This document shows positions 43,761 through 54,939 of a DNA stretch of 64,000 nucleotides, piece by piece; positions within the stretch are counted from its first letter, which is position 1; each line of letters begins with the position of its first letter. The notes below the pieces were generated by a model. That model was not told the origin of the DNA and did no database searches. It saw only the letters and a program-made list of their open reading frames with translations. This stretch comes from Massilia solisilvae (GTDB lineage: Bacteria; Pseudomonadota; Gammaproteobacteria; Burkholderiales; Burkholderiaceae_D), in the NCBI RefSeq assembly GCF_024753215.1, contig NZ_JANUGV010000004.1:1-64000 (forward strand), written 5' to 3'. A program made the translations under genes and the position numbers.

Positions 43761-45992
43761 ATGGAGTTCAGTTCCGCCCAGCCAAAGGGCGCGATCGGCA
43801 AGGCTTCCCTGCGCAGCTGGACGCCAGCGCTGTGGAGTGCCGCATGCTACTGGGTGGCCGCGCAGCTCGCCTCGATGCTGGTGAATGCGGCCGTGCCGCT
43901 GCCACAGTTCCGGCCGGGCGGCGCGGTCCTGATGGCGGCGATGCTGCTCAACCCGGCACGCGCCTGGTTCAGCATCCTGCTCGCGGCACTGCCGGTGTCG
44001 CTGCTCGTGCAATGGCACCACGGCCTGCCGCTGGCCCTGGCCTGGTTCAGCGGGGACGCCAGTGTCGCCGTCCTCGGTGCGGCGGGAGCGCTGTGGCTGC
44101 TGCGTGGGCCGCCGCGGTTCGACCTGCTGCACCACGTGCTGGTGTTCGCGTGTTGGTGCGCGTTCGCGGCGCCAGCGTTGGCCGCGCTGCCTGAGGCGGC
44201 CATGCTGTCCGCGACCGGCATCGGCCCGCCGTCGTTCTGGCAGGCGTGGAGCGCGCGCGTGTTCGGCGGCGCGGCGGCGGTGCTGGCCATCGTGCCGCCG
44301 GCCATGGGCCTGCGCAGCGGCGCGCTTGCGCGGCTGCTGCAGGACCGGCCGCAACGCCAGTTCGAGGCGGGCCTGGCAGCCATTGCGATCGCGGTGCTCG
44401 GCGGCTGCGCGTTTGTCAGCAAGGGGGCGCCGGCCCACCTGTCGGCGCTGCTCGGCTACGCGCCGCTGCCGCTGCTGTTTTGGGTCGCGCTGCGCTTTGG
44501 CTCCCTGGGCGCTGGCCTTGCCATGTTCGTGTTCGCCGCGCTGGTCGTCGCGTCGACGGCGGCGGGCAGCGGGCCCTTCGCCAGCGATGCGATGGGCGGC
44601 GCGCCACTGCCCCTGCCCCTGTTCCTGGACGCGGTTGCGGTGCCGATGCTGCTGCTGACCGCGCTCACCCAGGAGCGACGCGGCACGCTGGCTTCGCTCA
44701 GGCAGGAACAGGAAAAGCTGGGCATTGCGCTGGCGTCCGAACGCAGGCGTGCCGAGCGGCTGGCGCGCGAGCGCCGCGCCCGCGCCGAGGTCGAACAATG
44801 CGTCGCCCAGCGCACGGTGGAACTGCGGCGCGCCAACGAGGTGCTGCGCTCCGAGATCGCTGCACGCAGGAAGGCGCTGGAAGCCGAGCGCGCCGCGGCC
44901 TTGCGCTTTTCGAACCTGTTCCGGCTGGGCCCGGACGCGATGGCGCTTGGCGCTTCGGCCGACGGCCCCCTGGTGGACGTGAACGACCGCTGGCAGCAAC
45001 TGTTCGGCTATGGCCGCGACGAGGTGATCGGCCGCAGTCCGGGCCAGCTTGGCCTGTACGCCGGCCCCGACGACAGCGCAAAGGTGCTGGCCTGCTTTGG
45101 CGGACAGGGCGCCACCCGCGATCTTGAGCTGCGCATGCGCGACCGCCAGGGGCGCGAGCTGCAGGTGCTGATGTCCGGGGTCTCGATCGGCGCGGGCAAC
45201 GAGTGCTGCTTCCTGGCGATCATGCGCGATGTGACGGAGCAGCGGCGGGCCGAGGCCGAACTGCGGCGGCAGCGCGAGCAGCTGACCCACCTGAGCCGCG
45301 TGGTGGTGCTGGGCGAGCTGTCCGGTGCGCTGGCGCACGAACTGAACCAGCCGCTGGCCGCGATTCTGGCCAACGCGCAGGCCGGCCGGCGCTTCCTGTC
45401 GCAGCCGTGCCCGGACATGGGCGAGATCCACGACATCCTGGACGACATCGTGGAAGAGGACAAGCGCGCCGGCGAAGTGATCCGCCGGCTGCGCGCACTG
45501 TTCAAGAAGGAAGAGACGGTGAAGAAGCCGCTTGCCGTTGCGGACCTGGTGCGCGACACGCTCCAACTCACCCACGGCAATCTGGTTGAGCGCAATGTCG
45601 CCGTGGAGTTCGCGGCCGGGCCGCCGCTGATGGTGCGGGGCGACCGCATCCAGCTGCAGCAGGTGCTGCTGAACCTGGTGGTGAACGCCTGCGACGCCAT
45701 GCGCCTGGCTCCGCCCGAACGGCGCCGCATCTGCATCGCCAACGCGCTGCGGGCGGACGGGCAGGTGGCGCTGACGGTGTCCGACTGCGGCCCCGGCATC
45801 GCGCCGGACATGATCGGCAAGGTGTTCGATCCCTTCTTTACCACGAAGACCGAAGGGCTCGGTTTCGGCCTGTCGATCTGCCGCGCGATCATCAGCCAGC
45901 ATGGCGGGACGATCGAGGCCAGAAACCTGGCGCAGGGCGGCTGTGCGTTTTGCATCAGCCTGCCCGTCTATTTTGGGGACAAACATGAGTGA
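43761..45992 (+). CDS. MASE1-PAS sensor histidine kinase
   Basis: 743 residues. The N-terminal 300 residues are a MASE1-type membrane sensor of about eight helices (YWVAAQLASMLVNAAVPLPQ, AALPVSLLVQW). A coiled coil follows (about 305-390), then a PAS domain (about 385-500), HisKA with H526 (LSGALAHELNQPLAAI) and HATPase with intact N and G boxes (NLVVNACDAM, VSDCGPGI, GLGFGLSIC). ATG 43761 with GGAAGG upstream. It overlaps the FixJ-type regulator start by 8 nt, so they form a coupled pair. Confidence 0.92.
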   Translation: MEFSSAQPKGAIGKASLRSWTPALWSAACYWVAAQLASMLVNAAVPLPQFRPGGAVLMAAMLLNPARAWFSILLAALPVSLLVQWHHGLPLALAWFSGDASVAVLGAAGALWLLRGPPRFDLLHHVLVFACWCAFAAPALAALPEAAMLSATGIGPPSFWQAWSARVFGGAAAVLAIVPPAMGLRSGALARLLQDRPQRQFEAGLAAIAIAVLGGCAFVSKGAPAHLSALLGYAPLPLLFWVALRFGSLGAGLAMFVFAALVVASTAAGSGPFASDAMGGAPLPLPLFLDAVAVPMLLLTALTQERRGTLASLRQEQEKLGIALASERRRAERLARERRARAEVEQCVAQRTVELRRANEVLRSEIAARRKALEAERAAALRFSNLFRLGPDAMALGASADGPLVDVNDRWQQLFGYGRDEVIGRSPGQLGLYAGPDDSAKVLACFGGQGATRDLELRMRDRQGRELQVLMSGVSIGAGNECCFLAIMRDVTEQRRAEAELRRQREQLTHLSRVVVLGELSGALAHELNQPLAAILANAQAGRRFLSQPCPDMGEIHDILDDIVEEDKRAGEVIRRLRALFKKEETVKKPLAVADLVRDTLQLTHGNLVERNVAVEFAAGPPLMVRGDRIQLQQVLLNLVVNACDAMRLAPPERRRICIANALRADGQVALTVSDCGPGIAPDMIGKVFDPFFTTKTEGLGFGLSICRAIISQHGGTIEARNLAQGGCAFCISLPVYFGDKHE

Positions 45993-46638
45993 CGAAAAAA
46001 CCGTGTACCTGGTGGACGACGACCCGGGCGTGCTCAAGTCGCTGGGGCGGCTGCTGCAATCGGATGGGCTGGCGGTACGCGCCTTTCAGTCGGCCGGCGA
46101 GTTCCTGGCGCAGCACGACCCCGCGCTGGCCGGCTGCATCGTGCTCGACATGCGGCTGCCGGACCTGGGCGGACTGGCGCTGCAGCAGGCGCTGCTGGCT
46201 TCCGGCTGCGAGCGTCCGGTCGTGTTCATGACCGGCTTTGGCGACGTGGCCGACAGCGTGCAAGCGATGAAGGCCGGCGCCGTCGATTTCCTGACCAAGC
46301 CGTGCGACGACGACGAGTTGCTGCGTGCGGTCCATGGCGCCATCGCGCGCGACGAGGAGCGGCGCCGCGTATCCGACGAACTGCAGCAAATCCGTGGCCG
46401 CATGGCCTTGCTCACCCCGCGCGAACACGAGGTGATGCAGCAGGTGGTGGACGGGCGCATGAACAAGCAGATTGCGGCCGACCTGGGCGTGGCCGAAAAG
46501 ACGATCAAGGTGCACCGTGCGCGCGCGATGGTCAAGATGGGGGCATCCTCGCTGGCGGACCTGGTGCGCAAGACCTTCGAGCTGGAAGTGGGCGCGGTGG
46601 TGGACGGCCACGACAGGCCTGGGCGGCGCCAGCACTGA
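45985..46638 (+). CDS. FixJ-type response regulator
   Basis: 217 residues. The receiver (5-120) has VDDDPG acids, D55 in IVLDMRLP, T in FMTGFGD and K in LTKPCDDD. The GerE/LuxR-type HTH lies at about 140-200 (LTPREHEVMQQVVDGRMNKQ, IAADLGVAEKTIKVHRARAM). The ATG sits 8 nt before the kinase stop codon. Its likely targets are the two promoters just downstream, which share a 17-nt element (see 46659 and 47091). Confidence 0.94.
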   Translation: MSDEKTVYLVDDDPGVLKSLGRLLQSDGLAVRAFQSAGEFLAQHDPALAGCIVLDMRLPDLGGLALQQALLASGCERPVVFMTGFGDVADSVQAMKAGAVDFLTKPCDDDELLRAVHGAIARDEERRRVSDELQQIRGRMALLTPREHEVMQQVVDGRMNKQIAADLGVAEKTIKVHRARAMVKMGASSLADLVRKTFELEVGAVVDGHDRPGRRQH

Positions 46639-46658
46639 AGGCGGGCCCGCTGCGGGGA

Positions 46659-46707
46659 GCGATTGGACCAACGTGCAATCGCCATTTGCGTTCCCGTCCC
46701 TTATAAG
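46659..46707 (+). promoter_or_regulatory. Shared 17-nt element and -10 before the lone receiver gene
   Basis: GGACCAACGTGCAATCG at 46665-46681, inside an inverted repeat GCGATTG-N10-CAATCGC (46659-46682). A -10-like TATAAG at 46702-46707 starts 37 bp after the element start. The element centre would be near -41, a class II activator position. Confidence 0.5.
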
Positions 46708-46713
46708 ACCGCA

Positions 46714-47091
46714 ATGGACATCCATGCAGTCAAGGTGGCGGTGGTTGACGACGAGGCCCCGGTGCGCAAGGCGCTGGCCCGGTTGCTGCGCGCCGCCGGC
46801 TACCAGGCGCTGACCTACGCCAGCGGCGCCGACTTCCTCGACGCGCTGGGGCGCGAGCGTTTCGCCTGCCTGATCCTGGACCTGCAGATGCCCGGCATGT
46901 CGGGCCTGGATGTGCAGGCCGGGCCGCTGTTCCGGCAGGCCGGGGTGCCTGCCATCGTCATCAGCGCGCGCGACGAGCGCGAGGCGCGCGAGACCTGCAT
47001 GGCCGCCGGCGCCTTCGCCTACCTGACCAAGCCGGTGGACGACCGCGAGCTGCTCGCAGCGGTGCAGGCGGCCAGCGCCAGGGCGCGCTAG
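46714..47091 (+). CDS. Stand-alone receiver-domain protein
   Basis: 125 residues, receiver domain only: VVDDEAPVRKALARLLR, D56 in CLILDLQMPGMSG, S/T in VISARDE and K in YLTKPVDD. No output domain. Similar lone receivers act as phosphate sinks or connectors. It starts 75 bp after the FixJ-type gene, with the 17-nt element and a -10-like box in the gap, so it may be a target of that regulator and feed back on the kinase. The ATG has no strong ribosome site. Confidence 0.85.
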   Translation: MDIHAVKVAVVDDEAPVRKALARLLRAAGYQALTYASGADFLDALGRERFACLILDLQMPGMSGLDVQAGPLFRQAGVPAIVISARDEREARETCMAAGAFAYLTKPVDDRELLAAVQAASARAR

Positions 47092-47140
47092 GACCAACGT
47101 CCAATCGACGCCTTCGGGCCTGACACCGACAATCGGTGTC
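47091..47140 (+). promoter_or_regulatory. Second copy of the 17-nt element before aqpZ
   Basis: GGACCAACGTCCAATCG at 47091-47107 (one mismatch to 46665-46681). A -10-like GACAAT at 47128-47133 starts 37 bp after the element start, the same spacing as in the first copy. It overlaps a perfect hairpin GACACCGA-CAA-TCGGTGTC at 47122-47140. Confidence 0.5.
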
Positions 47141-47175
47141 TGGTTGTCGTTGGCATACCTGTTGGGGAGGACGCA

Positions 47176-47925
47176 ATGTTCATCAAACTGCTGGCCGAAT
47201 TCATCGGCACCTTCTGGCTTGTCCTCGGGGGCTGCGGCAGCGCCGTGCTGGCTGCCAGATTTCCCGAGGTCGGCATCGGCCTTGCCGGCGTGGCGCTGGC
47301 GTTCGGCCTGACCGTGCTGACCGGCGTGTACGCGCTCGGTCCCATCTCGGGCGGGCACTTCAACCCGGCGGTGTCGGTCGGGCTGTGGGCGGGCGGCCGT
47401 TTTCCGGGCAAGCAGCTGGCGCCCTACATCGTGGTGCAGGTGGTGGGCGCGGTGGCCGCGGCCGGCATCGTGTACCTGATCGCGAGCGGGCAGCCGGGCT
47501 TCGACCTGCAGGCGTCGGGGCTGGCGGCCAACGGCTACGCGGCGCACTCGCCTGGCGGCTATTCGCTGGAGTCGGCGTTCCTGTGCGAGGTGGTGATGAC
47601 TTTCATGTTCGTGCTGGTGATCCTGGGCGCGACACATGCGCGGGCGCCGGTCGGGTTCGCCGGCATTGCGGTGGGGCTGGCGCTCACGCTGGTTCACCTG
47701 ATCAGCATCCCGGTCACGAATACGTCGGTCAACCCGGCGCGCAGCACCGGGCCGGCGCTGTTCGTGGGCGGCTGGGCAGTGATGCAGCTGTGGATGTTCT
47801 GGGTGGCCCCACTCATCGGCGGGGCGCTGGCCGGGGTGCTGTACAAGGCGGCGTTCCAGCGCGAGGTGCACGAGCCAGCGGTGACCGGCGGACTGGAGCC
47901 GGGCGTCGCGGGTGTGCGGCCGTAG
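47176..47925 (+). CDS. aqpZ: Aquaporin Z-type water channel
   Basis: 249 residues with six helices and the two aquaporin NPA motifs: GGHFNPAVS and SVNPARSTG. It begins [20 protein letters not shown], like E. coli AqpZ, and is slightly longer at the C-terminus. It carries water across the inner membrane. GGGGAGGACGC precedes the ATG. It follows the two-component genes and shares their 17-nt element, suggesting control by the FixJ-type regulator; its stop codon lies at the edge of a REP-like palindrome. Confidence 0.95.
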   Translation: MFIKLLAEFIGTFWLVLGGCGSAVLAARFPEVGIGLAGVALAFGLTVLTGVYALGPISGGHFNPAVSVGLWAGGRFPGKQLAPYIVVQVVGAVAAAGIVYLIASGQPGFDLQASGLAANGYAAHSPGGYSLESAFLCEVVMTFMFVLVILGATHARAPVGFAGIAVGLALTLVHLISIPVTNTSVNPARSTGPALFVGGWAVMQLWMFWVAPLIGGALAGVLYKAAFQREVHEPAVTGGLEPGVAGVRP

Positions 47926-47930
47926 GGTGA

Positions 47931-47960
47931 ACGCGTGGGCGGCAGACCCGCCCACGCTAC
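47931..47960. repeat. REP-like palindrome, copy 1
   Basis: ACGCGTGGGCGGCAGACCCG followed by CCCACGCTAC: a palindromic unit (GCGTGGGCGG ... CCGCCCACGC) just after aqpZ. It matches the arms of the element at 53418-53519 (ACGCGTGGGCAGG ... CCTGCCCACCCTAC) apart from a few bases. Confidence 0.65.
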
Positions 47961-48056
47961 GGCCGATAACAGGCAAATTGACAGCGGTCAACGTGGAGGG
48001 CGGGGCGGCGTGGGAGCATCGGACTTGGTCATCAGCAATCTGGGGCGGGGCGGCCG

Positions 48057-49889
48057 ATGGACGAGCTTTTGCGCTATTTTGAAGAGGAGCTGGGCCTGTT
48101 CGGCCAGTATGCCCGTGAGTTTCGCAACCGCTTTCCCAAGCCAGCCAGCGACCTGCACCTTGCCGGCGACAACTACGAAGACCCGAGCGTCGCGCGGCTG
48201 ATCCAGTCGGTGGCGCTGCTCAGTGCGCGCATCAGGAAGCGGCTGGACGACGACTACCCCAAGTTCACCGAGGCGCTGCTGGAAAGCCTGTACCCGCACT
48301 ATCTGCGGCCGATGCCTTCGTATTCGGTCGCGCAGGTGTCCGCGGGCGAGGCAGGGCAGCTGGCTACGCTGCCCCGCGGCACGGCATTGCGCGCGAGCGC
48401 GGTCGAGCACACCATCTGCCAGTTCCGCACGGTGTACGACGTCACGCCGGGCGCGCTGGCGGTGGTGCAGGCCGGGTTTTCGTCGATGGTGAACGCACCG
48501 CGCTCACTGCGCCTGCCGCGCGGCGTCAGTGGGTGCATCAGCATGACGTTCGCCTGCACCAATCCGGCGTCGCACATGACGCCCGATTGCGCCGGTACGC
48601 TGCGCCTGTTCGTGGATGGCGAGCCCTCGCTGCGCGCGGCGCTCATCGATGCGCTGTTCATGCGCACCGCTTGCGCGTACCTGCAGAGCGAGCCGGGCGC
48701 GAGCTGGGCCCGGCTCGAGCGCGTGCCGCTGCGCCTTGCCGGCTTTGCCGATGACGACGCGATGATCCCGTTGCCGGCGCGCTCGCACCCGGCGTTCCGG
48801 CTGCTCGCCGAGTACTTCGTCTATCCCGAGAAATTCCACTTCATCGACCTGCAGCTTGCCGAGCTGCTGCCGTTGCTGCCGGCCCGCTGCCAGCGCTTCA
48901 CGCTGCATTTGGCGCTGTCCGGCGTGCCTGCCGACTCGGTGGGCGCGCGGCTGCTCGCGCCGCTGGCGCATAAGAACCTGCTGCCCGGCTGCACTCCGGT
49001 CATCAACCTGTTCGACAAGGCGGGCGTGCCGGTCCAGCTGTCGCACACGAGCGCGGACTACGCGCTGGTCGCGGACGTGGCGCACGCGGGCGCATACGAA
49101 ATCTACAGCGTGGACCAGGTGCGCCTGGTGCGCGAGGGCGCCGGCGGTGGCCGCGTGACGGACTTCAGCCCGCTGTATGCGGTGCGCCACGACACGGCAC
49201 ACAACGCGTCCCGCAACTACTGGCTGACCCGGCGCGACGACGCCACTGCGGCGGTCAGCCCGGGCCACGAGCTGCGCATCTCGCTCATCGACGCCGAATT
49301 CAGCCCGACCGCCGCCGCCGGCGCCACGCTGTCCACCGAACTGACCTGCACCAACCGCGACCTGCCATCGCAGCTGCGCTACGGCCATCCGGAAGGCGAT
49401 TTGCGCGCCGACGGGCTGGCCGGCGCCTATCCGATCCGTATGCTGCGCCGGCCCACGCCGAGCTACCGCTTCGCCAGCGGGAACGGGGCGCACTGGCGGC
49501 TGGTCACGCACCTGGCGCTCAACCACGCGCAGCTCACCAATGCCGGGTTGGGCGACTTCCAGAAGATGCTCGCGCTGTACGACCTGGTGCGCACGCCGAT
49601 CTCGCAGCGGCAGGTCAACGGCATCGTCGGGCTGGAGCACGGCGCGGTGCGGGCGTGGGTGAAGACCTTGCCCGCGTCCACGCTCATGCCGGGCATCGCG
49701 GTCCGCATGACGGTGGACGAGGAAGCCTTCGTCGGCAGCAGTCTGTACGTGTTCGCGCAGGTGATGGACAGATTCTTCGCGCTCAATGCGCAGCTCAACT
49801 GCTTCACCCAGCTCACTCTGGTGTCGGAACAGACCGGACAGGAAATCGTCGCATGCCCGCCGCGCACGGCCGAGAACACGAGAGCGTGA
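48057..49889 (+). CDS. tssF: Type VI secretion baseplate protein TssF
   Basis: 610 residues, TssF/VasA/ImpG family: MDELLRYFEEELGLFGQYAR and FRNRFPKPASDLHLAGDNYE with EDPSVARLIQSVALLSARIR, a family signature at the N-terminus. It is part of the wedge complex (TssE-TssF-TssG-TssK) of the T6SS baseplate in the cytoplasm. The ATG at 48057 has a G-rich ribosome site. tssG overlaps its end by 37 nt. No other T6SS gene is in the window. Confidence 0.95.
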   Translation: MDELLRYFEEELGLFGQYAREFRNRFPKPASDLHLAGDNYEDPSVARLIQSVALLSARIRKRLDDDYPKFTEALLESLYPHYLRPMPSYSVAQVSAGEAGQLATLPRGTALRASAVEHTICQFRTVYDVTPGALAVVQAGFSSMVNAPRSLRLPRGVSGCISMTFACTNPASHMTPDCAGTLRLFVDGEPSLRAALIDALFMRTACAYLQSEPGASWARLERVPLRLAGFADDDAMIPLPARSHPAFRLLAEYFVYPEKFHFIDLQLAELLPLLPARCQRFTLHLALSGVPADSVGARLLAPLAHKNLLPGCTPVINLFDKAGVPVQLSHTSADYALVADVAHAGAYEIYSVDQVRLVREGAGGGRVTDFSPLYAVRHDTAHNASRNYWLTRRDDATAAVSPGHELRISLIDAEFSPTAAAGATLSTELTCTNRDLPSQLRYGHPEGDLRADGLAGAYPIRMLRRPTPSYRFASGNGAHWRLVTHLALNHAQLTNAGLGDFQKMLALYDLVRTPISQRQVNGIVGLEHGAVRAWVKTLPASTLMPGIAVRMTVDEEAFVGSSLYVFAQVMDRFFALNAQLNCFTQLTLVSEQTGQEIVACPPRTAENTRA

Positions 49890-50908
49890 TCGAGCGCCTG
49901 CTGCGCGAGCCGGAGCAATTCGGCTTTTTCCAGGCGGTGCGGCTGGCGCTTCTTTGGTTTGCGCAGCAGGGTGTGCCGGCTGGGCAGGCGCTCGAACGCC
50001 ACCTGCGTTTTCGGAACAGCGTGTCGCTCGGCTTTCCGGCAAGTGAAATCGAAACGGTGGCGCTGCTGCGCGGGGAGGACGAGTCCGGCGGCCAGTTGCA
50101 CATCACGCCTACCTTCATGGGCATGCTGGGCACGCACGGCGCCTTGCCCGCGCACTTCACCGAACGGGTCGTGGCGTGGCAGTCGGGCCAGCAGGACGAG
50201 GCGCCGCGCGCCTTCCTCGACCTGCTGTCGAACCGCATGCTCGCGTTGTTCTATGAAAGCTGGCGCAAATACCGGGTCGAGCATGCGGTTGCGGACGGGC
50301 GCGACGGCTTCGAGCCCCTGCTGCTAGCGCTGGCGGGCTTTTACCCCGGCAGCGCGCTGCAGAACACGGACGGGCTGTGCGACGACGCGGTGGCGTACTA
50401 CGCCGGGCTGATCCAGCAGCGGCCGCTGTCATCCAGGGTGCTGGCGCGCATCCTGTCGAGTTACCTCGGCGTGCCGCTCGCGGTCGAGGAAATGGCCGAC
50501 TACTGGGACGTGATGGCGCCAGGCGAGCAGACCTGCCTTGGCCTGGCCAATGCGGCGCTGGGCGACACCGCCGTGGCCGGGGCGCGCAGCTGGCGGCCCG
50601 ACCTGCACGTGCGGGTTCGGATCGGCCCGCTGGACCGCGCGGCCTACGAGCGCTTCCTGCCCGGCCGGACAGGCGCGGTCGCGCTCGAAAAGATGCTGTG
50701 CCTGTTCGGCGTGCCCACGCTGGTGTACACGGTCGCACTGGTGCTGCGGGCCGGAGAGGCGCGGCCGGTACAGCTGGGCGGGAGCGAGCGGACGCGCCTT
50801 GGGCTGGACAGTTTCATGCTCGATGAGCCTGCGCCGGCCGAGCGCACCGACATGCGCTACCAGCTGCGCCCGCTGCGTCCCTTGCGCCCGCCTGGCGGGG
50901 GGGCTTGA
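49853..50908 (+). CDS. tssG: Type VI secretion baseplate protein TssG
   Basis: 351 residues, TssG/VasB/ImpH family: SVIERLLREPEQFGFFQAVR near the N-terminus is the family start, with LHITPTFMGMLGTHGALPAH and FLDLLSNRMLALFYESWRKY following. It partners TssF in the baseplate wedge. ATG 49853 (AGGAAA upstream) gives the correct N-terminus. Its stop codon overlaps the -35 box of the copA promoter. Confidence 0.94.
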   Translation: MPAAHGREHESVIERLLREPEQFGFFQAVRLALLWFAQQGVPAGQALERHLRFRNSVSLGFPASEIETVALLRGEDESGGQLHITPTFMGMLGTHGALPAHFTERVVAWQSGQQDEAPRAFLDLLSNRMLALFYESWRKYRVEHAVADGRDGFEPLLLALAGFYPGSALQNTDGLCDDAVAYYAGLIQQRPLSSRVLARILSSYLGVPLAVEEMADYWDVMAPGEQTCLGLANAALGDTAVAGARSWRPDLHVRVRIGPLDRAAYERFLPGRTGAVALEKMLCLFGVPTLVYTVALVLRAGEARPVQLGGSERTRLGLDSFMLDEPAPAERTDMRYQLRPLRPLRPPGGGA

Positions 50909-50935
50909 CCTTCCCACGATGGAAAGCCTTATCCT
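50905..50935 (+). promoter_or_regulatory. CueR-type copper-responsive promoter of copA
   Basis: -35 TTGACC (50905-50910), a 19-bp spacer and -10 TATCCT (50930-50935). The spacer holds the dyad ACCTTCC-N6-GGAAAGC. A 19-bp spacer with this dyad is the hallmark of MerR-family CueR promoters, which are activated by Cu(I) through DNA untwisting. No cueR gene is in the window. Confidence 0.85.
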
Positions 50936-50959
50936 GTGCTTATCCTATGAGGAGGGCAC

Positions 50960-53413
<2,454 letters not shown>

Positions 53414-53417
53414 TGCG

Positions 53418-53519
53418 GTAGGGTGGGCAGGTTTCCTGCCCACGCGTCCAGATACGGCCAGCATCGCTGCTCATTCAACCTGAGTTGAACGCGTGGGCAG
53501 GAAGACCTGCCCACCCTAC
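53418..53519. repeat. REP-like element, two inverted palindromes (copies 2 and 3)
   Basis: Left unit 53418-53447 (GTAGGGTGGGCAGG ... CCTGCCCACGCGT) and right unit 53489-53519 are inverted copies differing by one inserted base, 41 bp apart. Each unit is itself palindromic. It lies between convergent copA and the multicopper oxidase, and could end both transcripts. Confidence 0.75.
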
Positions 53520-53568
53520 GATGAACATGGGGCTCCGGTTTGCGCCGGAGCCCCTTTTGCTTGGAAGA

Positions 53569-54939
53569 TCAGTGCCCGTGGTGCTCGCCGGGCCTTCTCA
53601 CCGTGAGCACGGTGTCGCTTTCCGAACCGCCGGCCTTGGCCCGCGGCGCCTCCGGCAACTCGCCCGTCCACTCGCGTGCCAGCGTCCCCGGCGGGTTCTT
53701 GTACCAGCCCGGGTCCTTGTAGTCGCCGCGCGCCAGGCCTTCGCGCACCTTCAGTACGGTGAACATGCCGCCCATTTCGACGCCGCCGAACGGCCCCTGG
53801 CCAGCCATCATCGGCAAGGTGTTTTCCGGTAGCGGCATCTGCATGCCACCCATCGAACCGCCTTTCTCGCCCATCACCATGTAGCCGGGGATCAGGTCGT
53901 TGATCTTCTTCGCCACGCCACGGTGGTCCACGCCGATCAGGTTCGGCACCTGGTGGCCCATCGCGTTCATCGTATGGTGCGACTTGTGGCAGTGGAATGC
54001 CCAGTCGCCGGGATTGTCCGCGATGAATTCGATCGCCCGCATCTGGCCCACGGCGACGTCCGCCGTCACCTCCGGCCAGCGCGCGCCCGGCGGGACGAAG
54101 CCGCCATCGGTGCAGGTCACTTCGAACCGGTGCCCGTGCACGTGCATCGGGTGGTTGGTCATGGTCAGGTTGCCCACGCGGATGCGCACGCGCTCGTCCT
54201 TGCGCACCACCATCGGATCGATGCCCGGGAAGACGCGGCTGTTGAAGGTCCACAGGTTGAACTCGGTCATGGTGTTGGTGCGCGGCGTGTAGCTGCCGGG
54301 GTCGATGTCGTAGGCCGACAGCAGGAACACGAAGTCGCGGTCCACCGCGTGCTGGCGCGGGTCCTTCGGGTGCGTGACCCAGAAGCCCATCATGCCCATC
54401 GCCATCTGGTTCATCTCGTCGGCGTGCGGATGGTACATGAAGGTGCCGGCATGCCTGGCCACGAACTCGTACACGAAGGTCTTGCCGGGCGCGATGCCGG
54501 GCTGGCTCAGGCCGGTGACGCCATCCATGCCCGAGGGCAGCAGTTGGCCGTGCCAGTGGATGCTGGTGTGTTCGGGGAGCTTGTTGGTGACGAAAATGCG
54601 CACGCGGTCGCCCTCGACCACCTCGATGGTCGGGCCCGGGCTCTGGCCGTTGTAGCCCCACAGGTTGGCCTTCATGCCGGGCGCCAGTTCGCGCACGACC
54701 GGCTCGGCGACCAGGTGGAATTCCTTGACGCCGTCCTTCATGCGCCACGGCAGGCTCCAGCCGTTCAGGGTGACGACCGGGTTGTAGGGGCGGCCGCTGG
54801 ACGGCGCCTGTGGCGGCATGGTGGCGGCCGAGGACTGGACCGGTGCTTCGGGCAGCGATGCGGCGCCAGCCTTGCTGATCGCCGAGGCGCCTACCATCGC
54901 GACGCCGGCGCCAGCCAGGAATGATCTGCGGGATGTCAT
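53569..54939 (-). CDS. Tat-exported multicopper oxidase (CopA/CumA-like periplasmic Cu oxidase)
   Basis: 456 residues. Twin-arginine signal SRRSFLAGAG. Copper-site motifs are visible in order: HTSIHWHG, TFMYHPHADE, HPMHVHGHRF and WAFHCHKSHHTMN, i.e. the T1, T2 and T3 ligands. A methionine-rich patch (GGSMGGMQMPL, GGVEMGGMF) near the C-terminus resembles copper-binding regions of CueO-type enzymes. It would oxidise Cu(I) in the periplasm. The ATG overlaps the tolC-like stop codon (ATGA). It is the last gene of the leftward copper operon. Confidence 0.92.
   Translation of the reverse strand: MTSRRSFLAGAGVAMVGASAISKAGAASLPEAPVQSSAATMPPQAPSSGRPYNPVVTLNGWSLPWRMKDGVKEFHLVAEPVVRELAPGMKANLWGYNGQSPGPTIEVVEGDRVRIFVTNKLPEHTSIHWHGQLLPSGMDGVTGLSQPGIAPGKTFVYEFVARHAGTFMYHPHADEMNQMAMGMMGFWVTHPKDPRQHAVDRDFVFLLSAYDIDPGSYTPRTNTMTEFNLWTFNSRVFPGIDPMVVRKDERVRIRVGNLTMTNHPMHVHGHRFEVTCTDGGFVPPGARWPEVTADVAVGQMRAIEFIADNPGDWAFHCHKSHHTMNAMGHQVPNLIGVDHRGVAKKINDLIPGYMVMGEKGGSMGGMQMPLPENTLPMMAGQGPFGGVEMGGMFTVLKVREGLARGDYKDPGWYKNPPGTLAREWTGELPEAPRAKAGGSESDTVLTVRRPGEHHGH

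Noticed and set aside
43599..46037. An 812-codon minus-strand frame opposite the MASE1 kinase
   Set aside because: Antisense shadow of a gene with intact kinase motifs.
45955..47991. A 678-codon minus-strand frame opposite the regulator and aquaporin genes
   Set aside because: Shadow frame; the plus-strand genes have complete catalytic and NPA motifs.
53418..53519. The large inverted repeat as terminal repeats of an insertion sequence
   Set aside because: The space between the arms is 41 bp and holds no transposase; the sequence matches a REP-like family instead.
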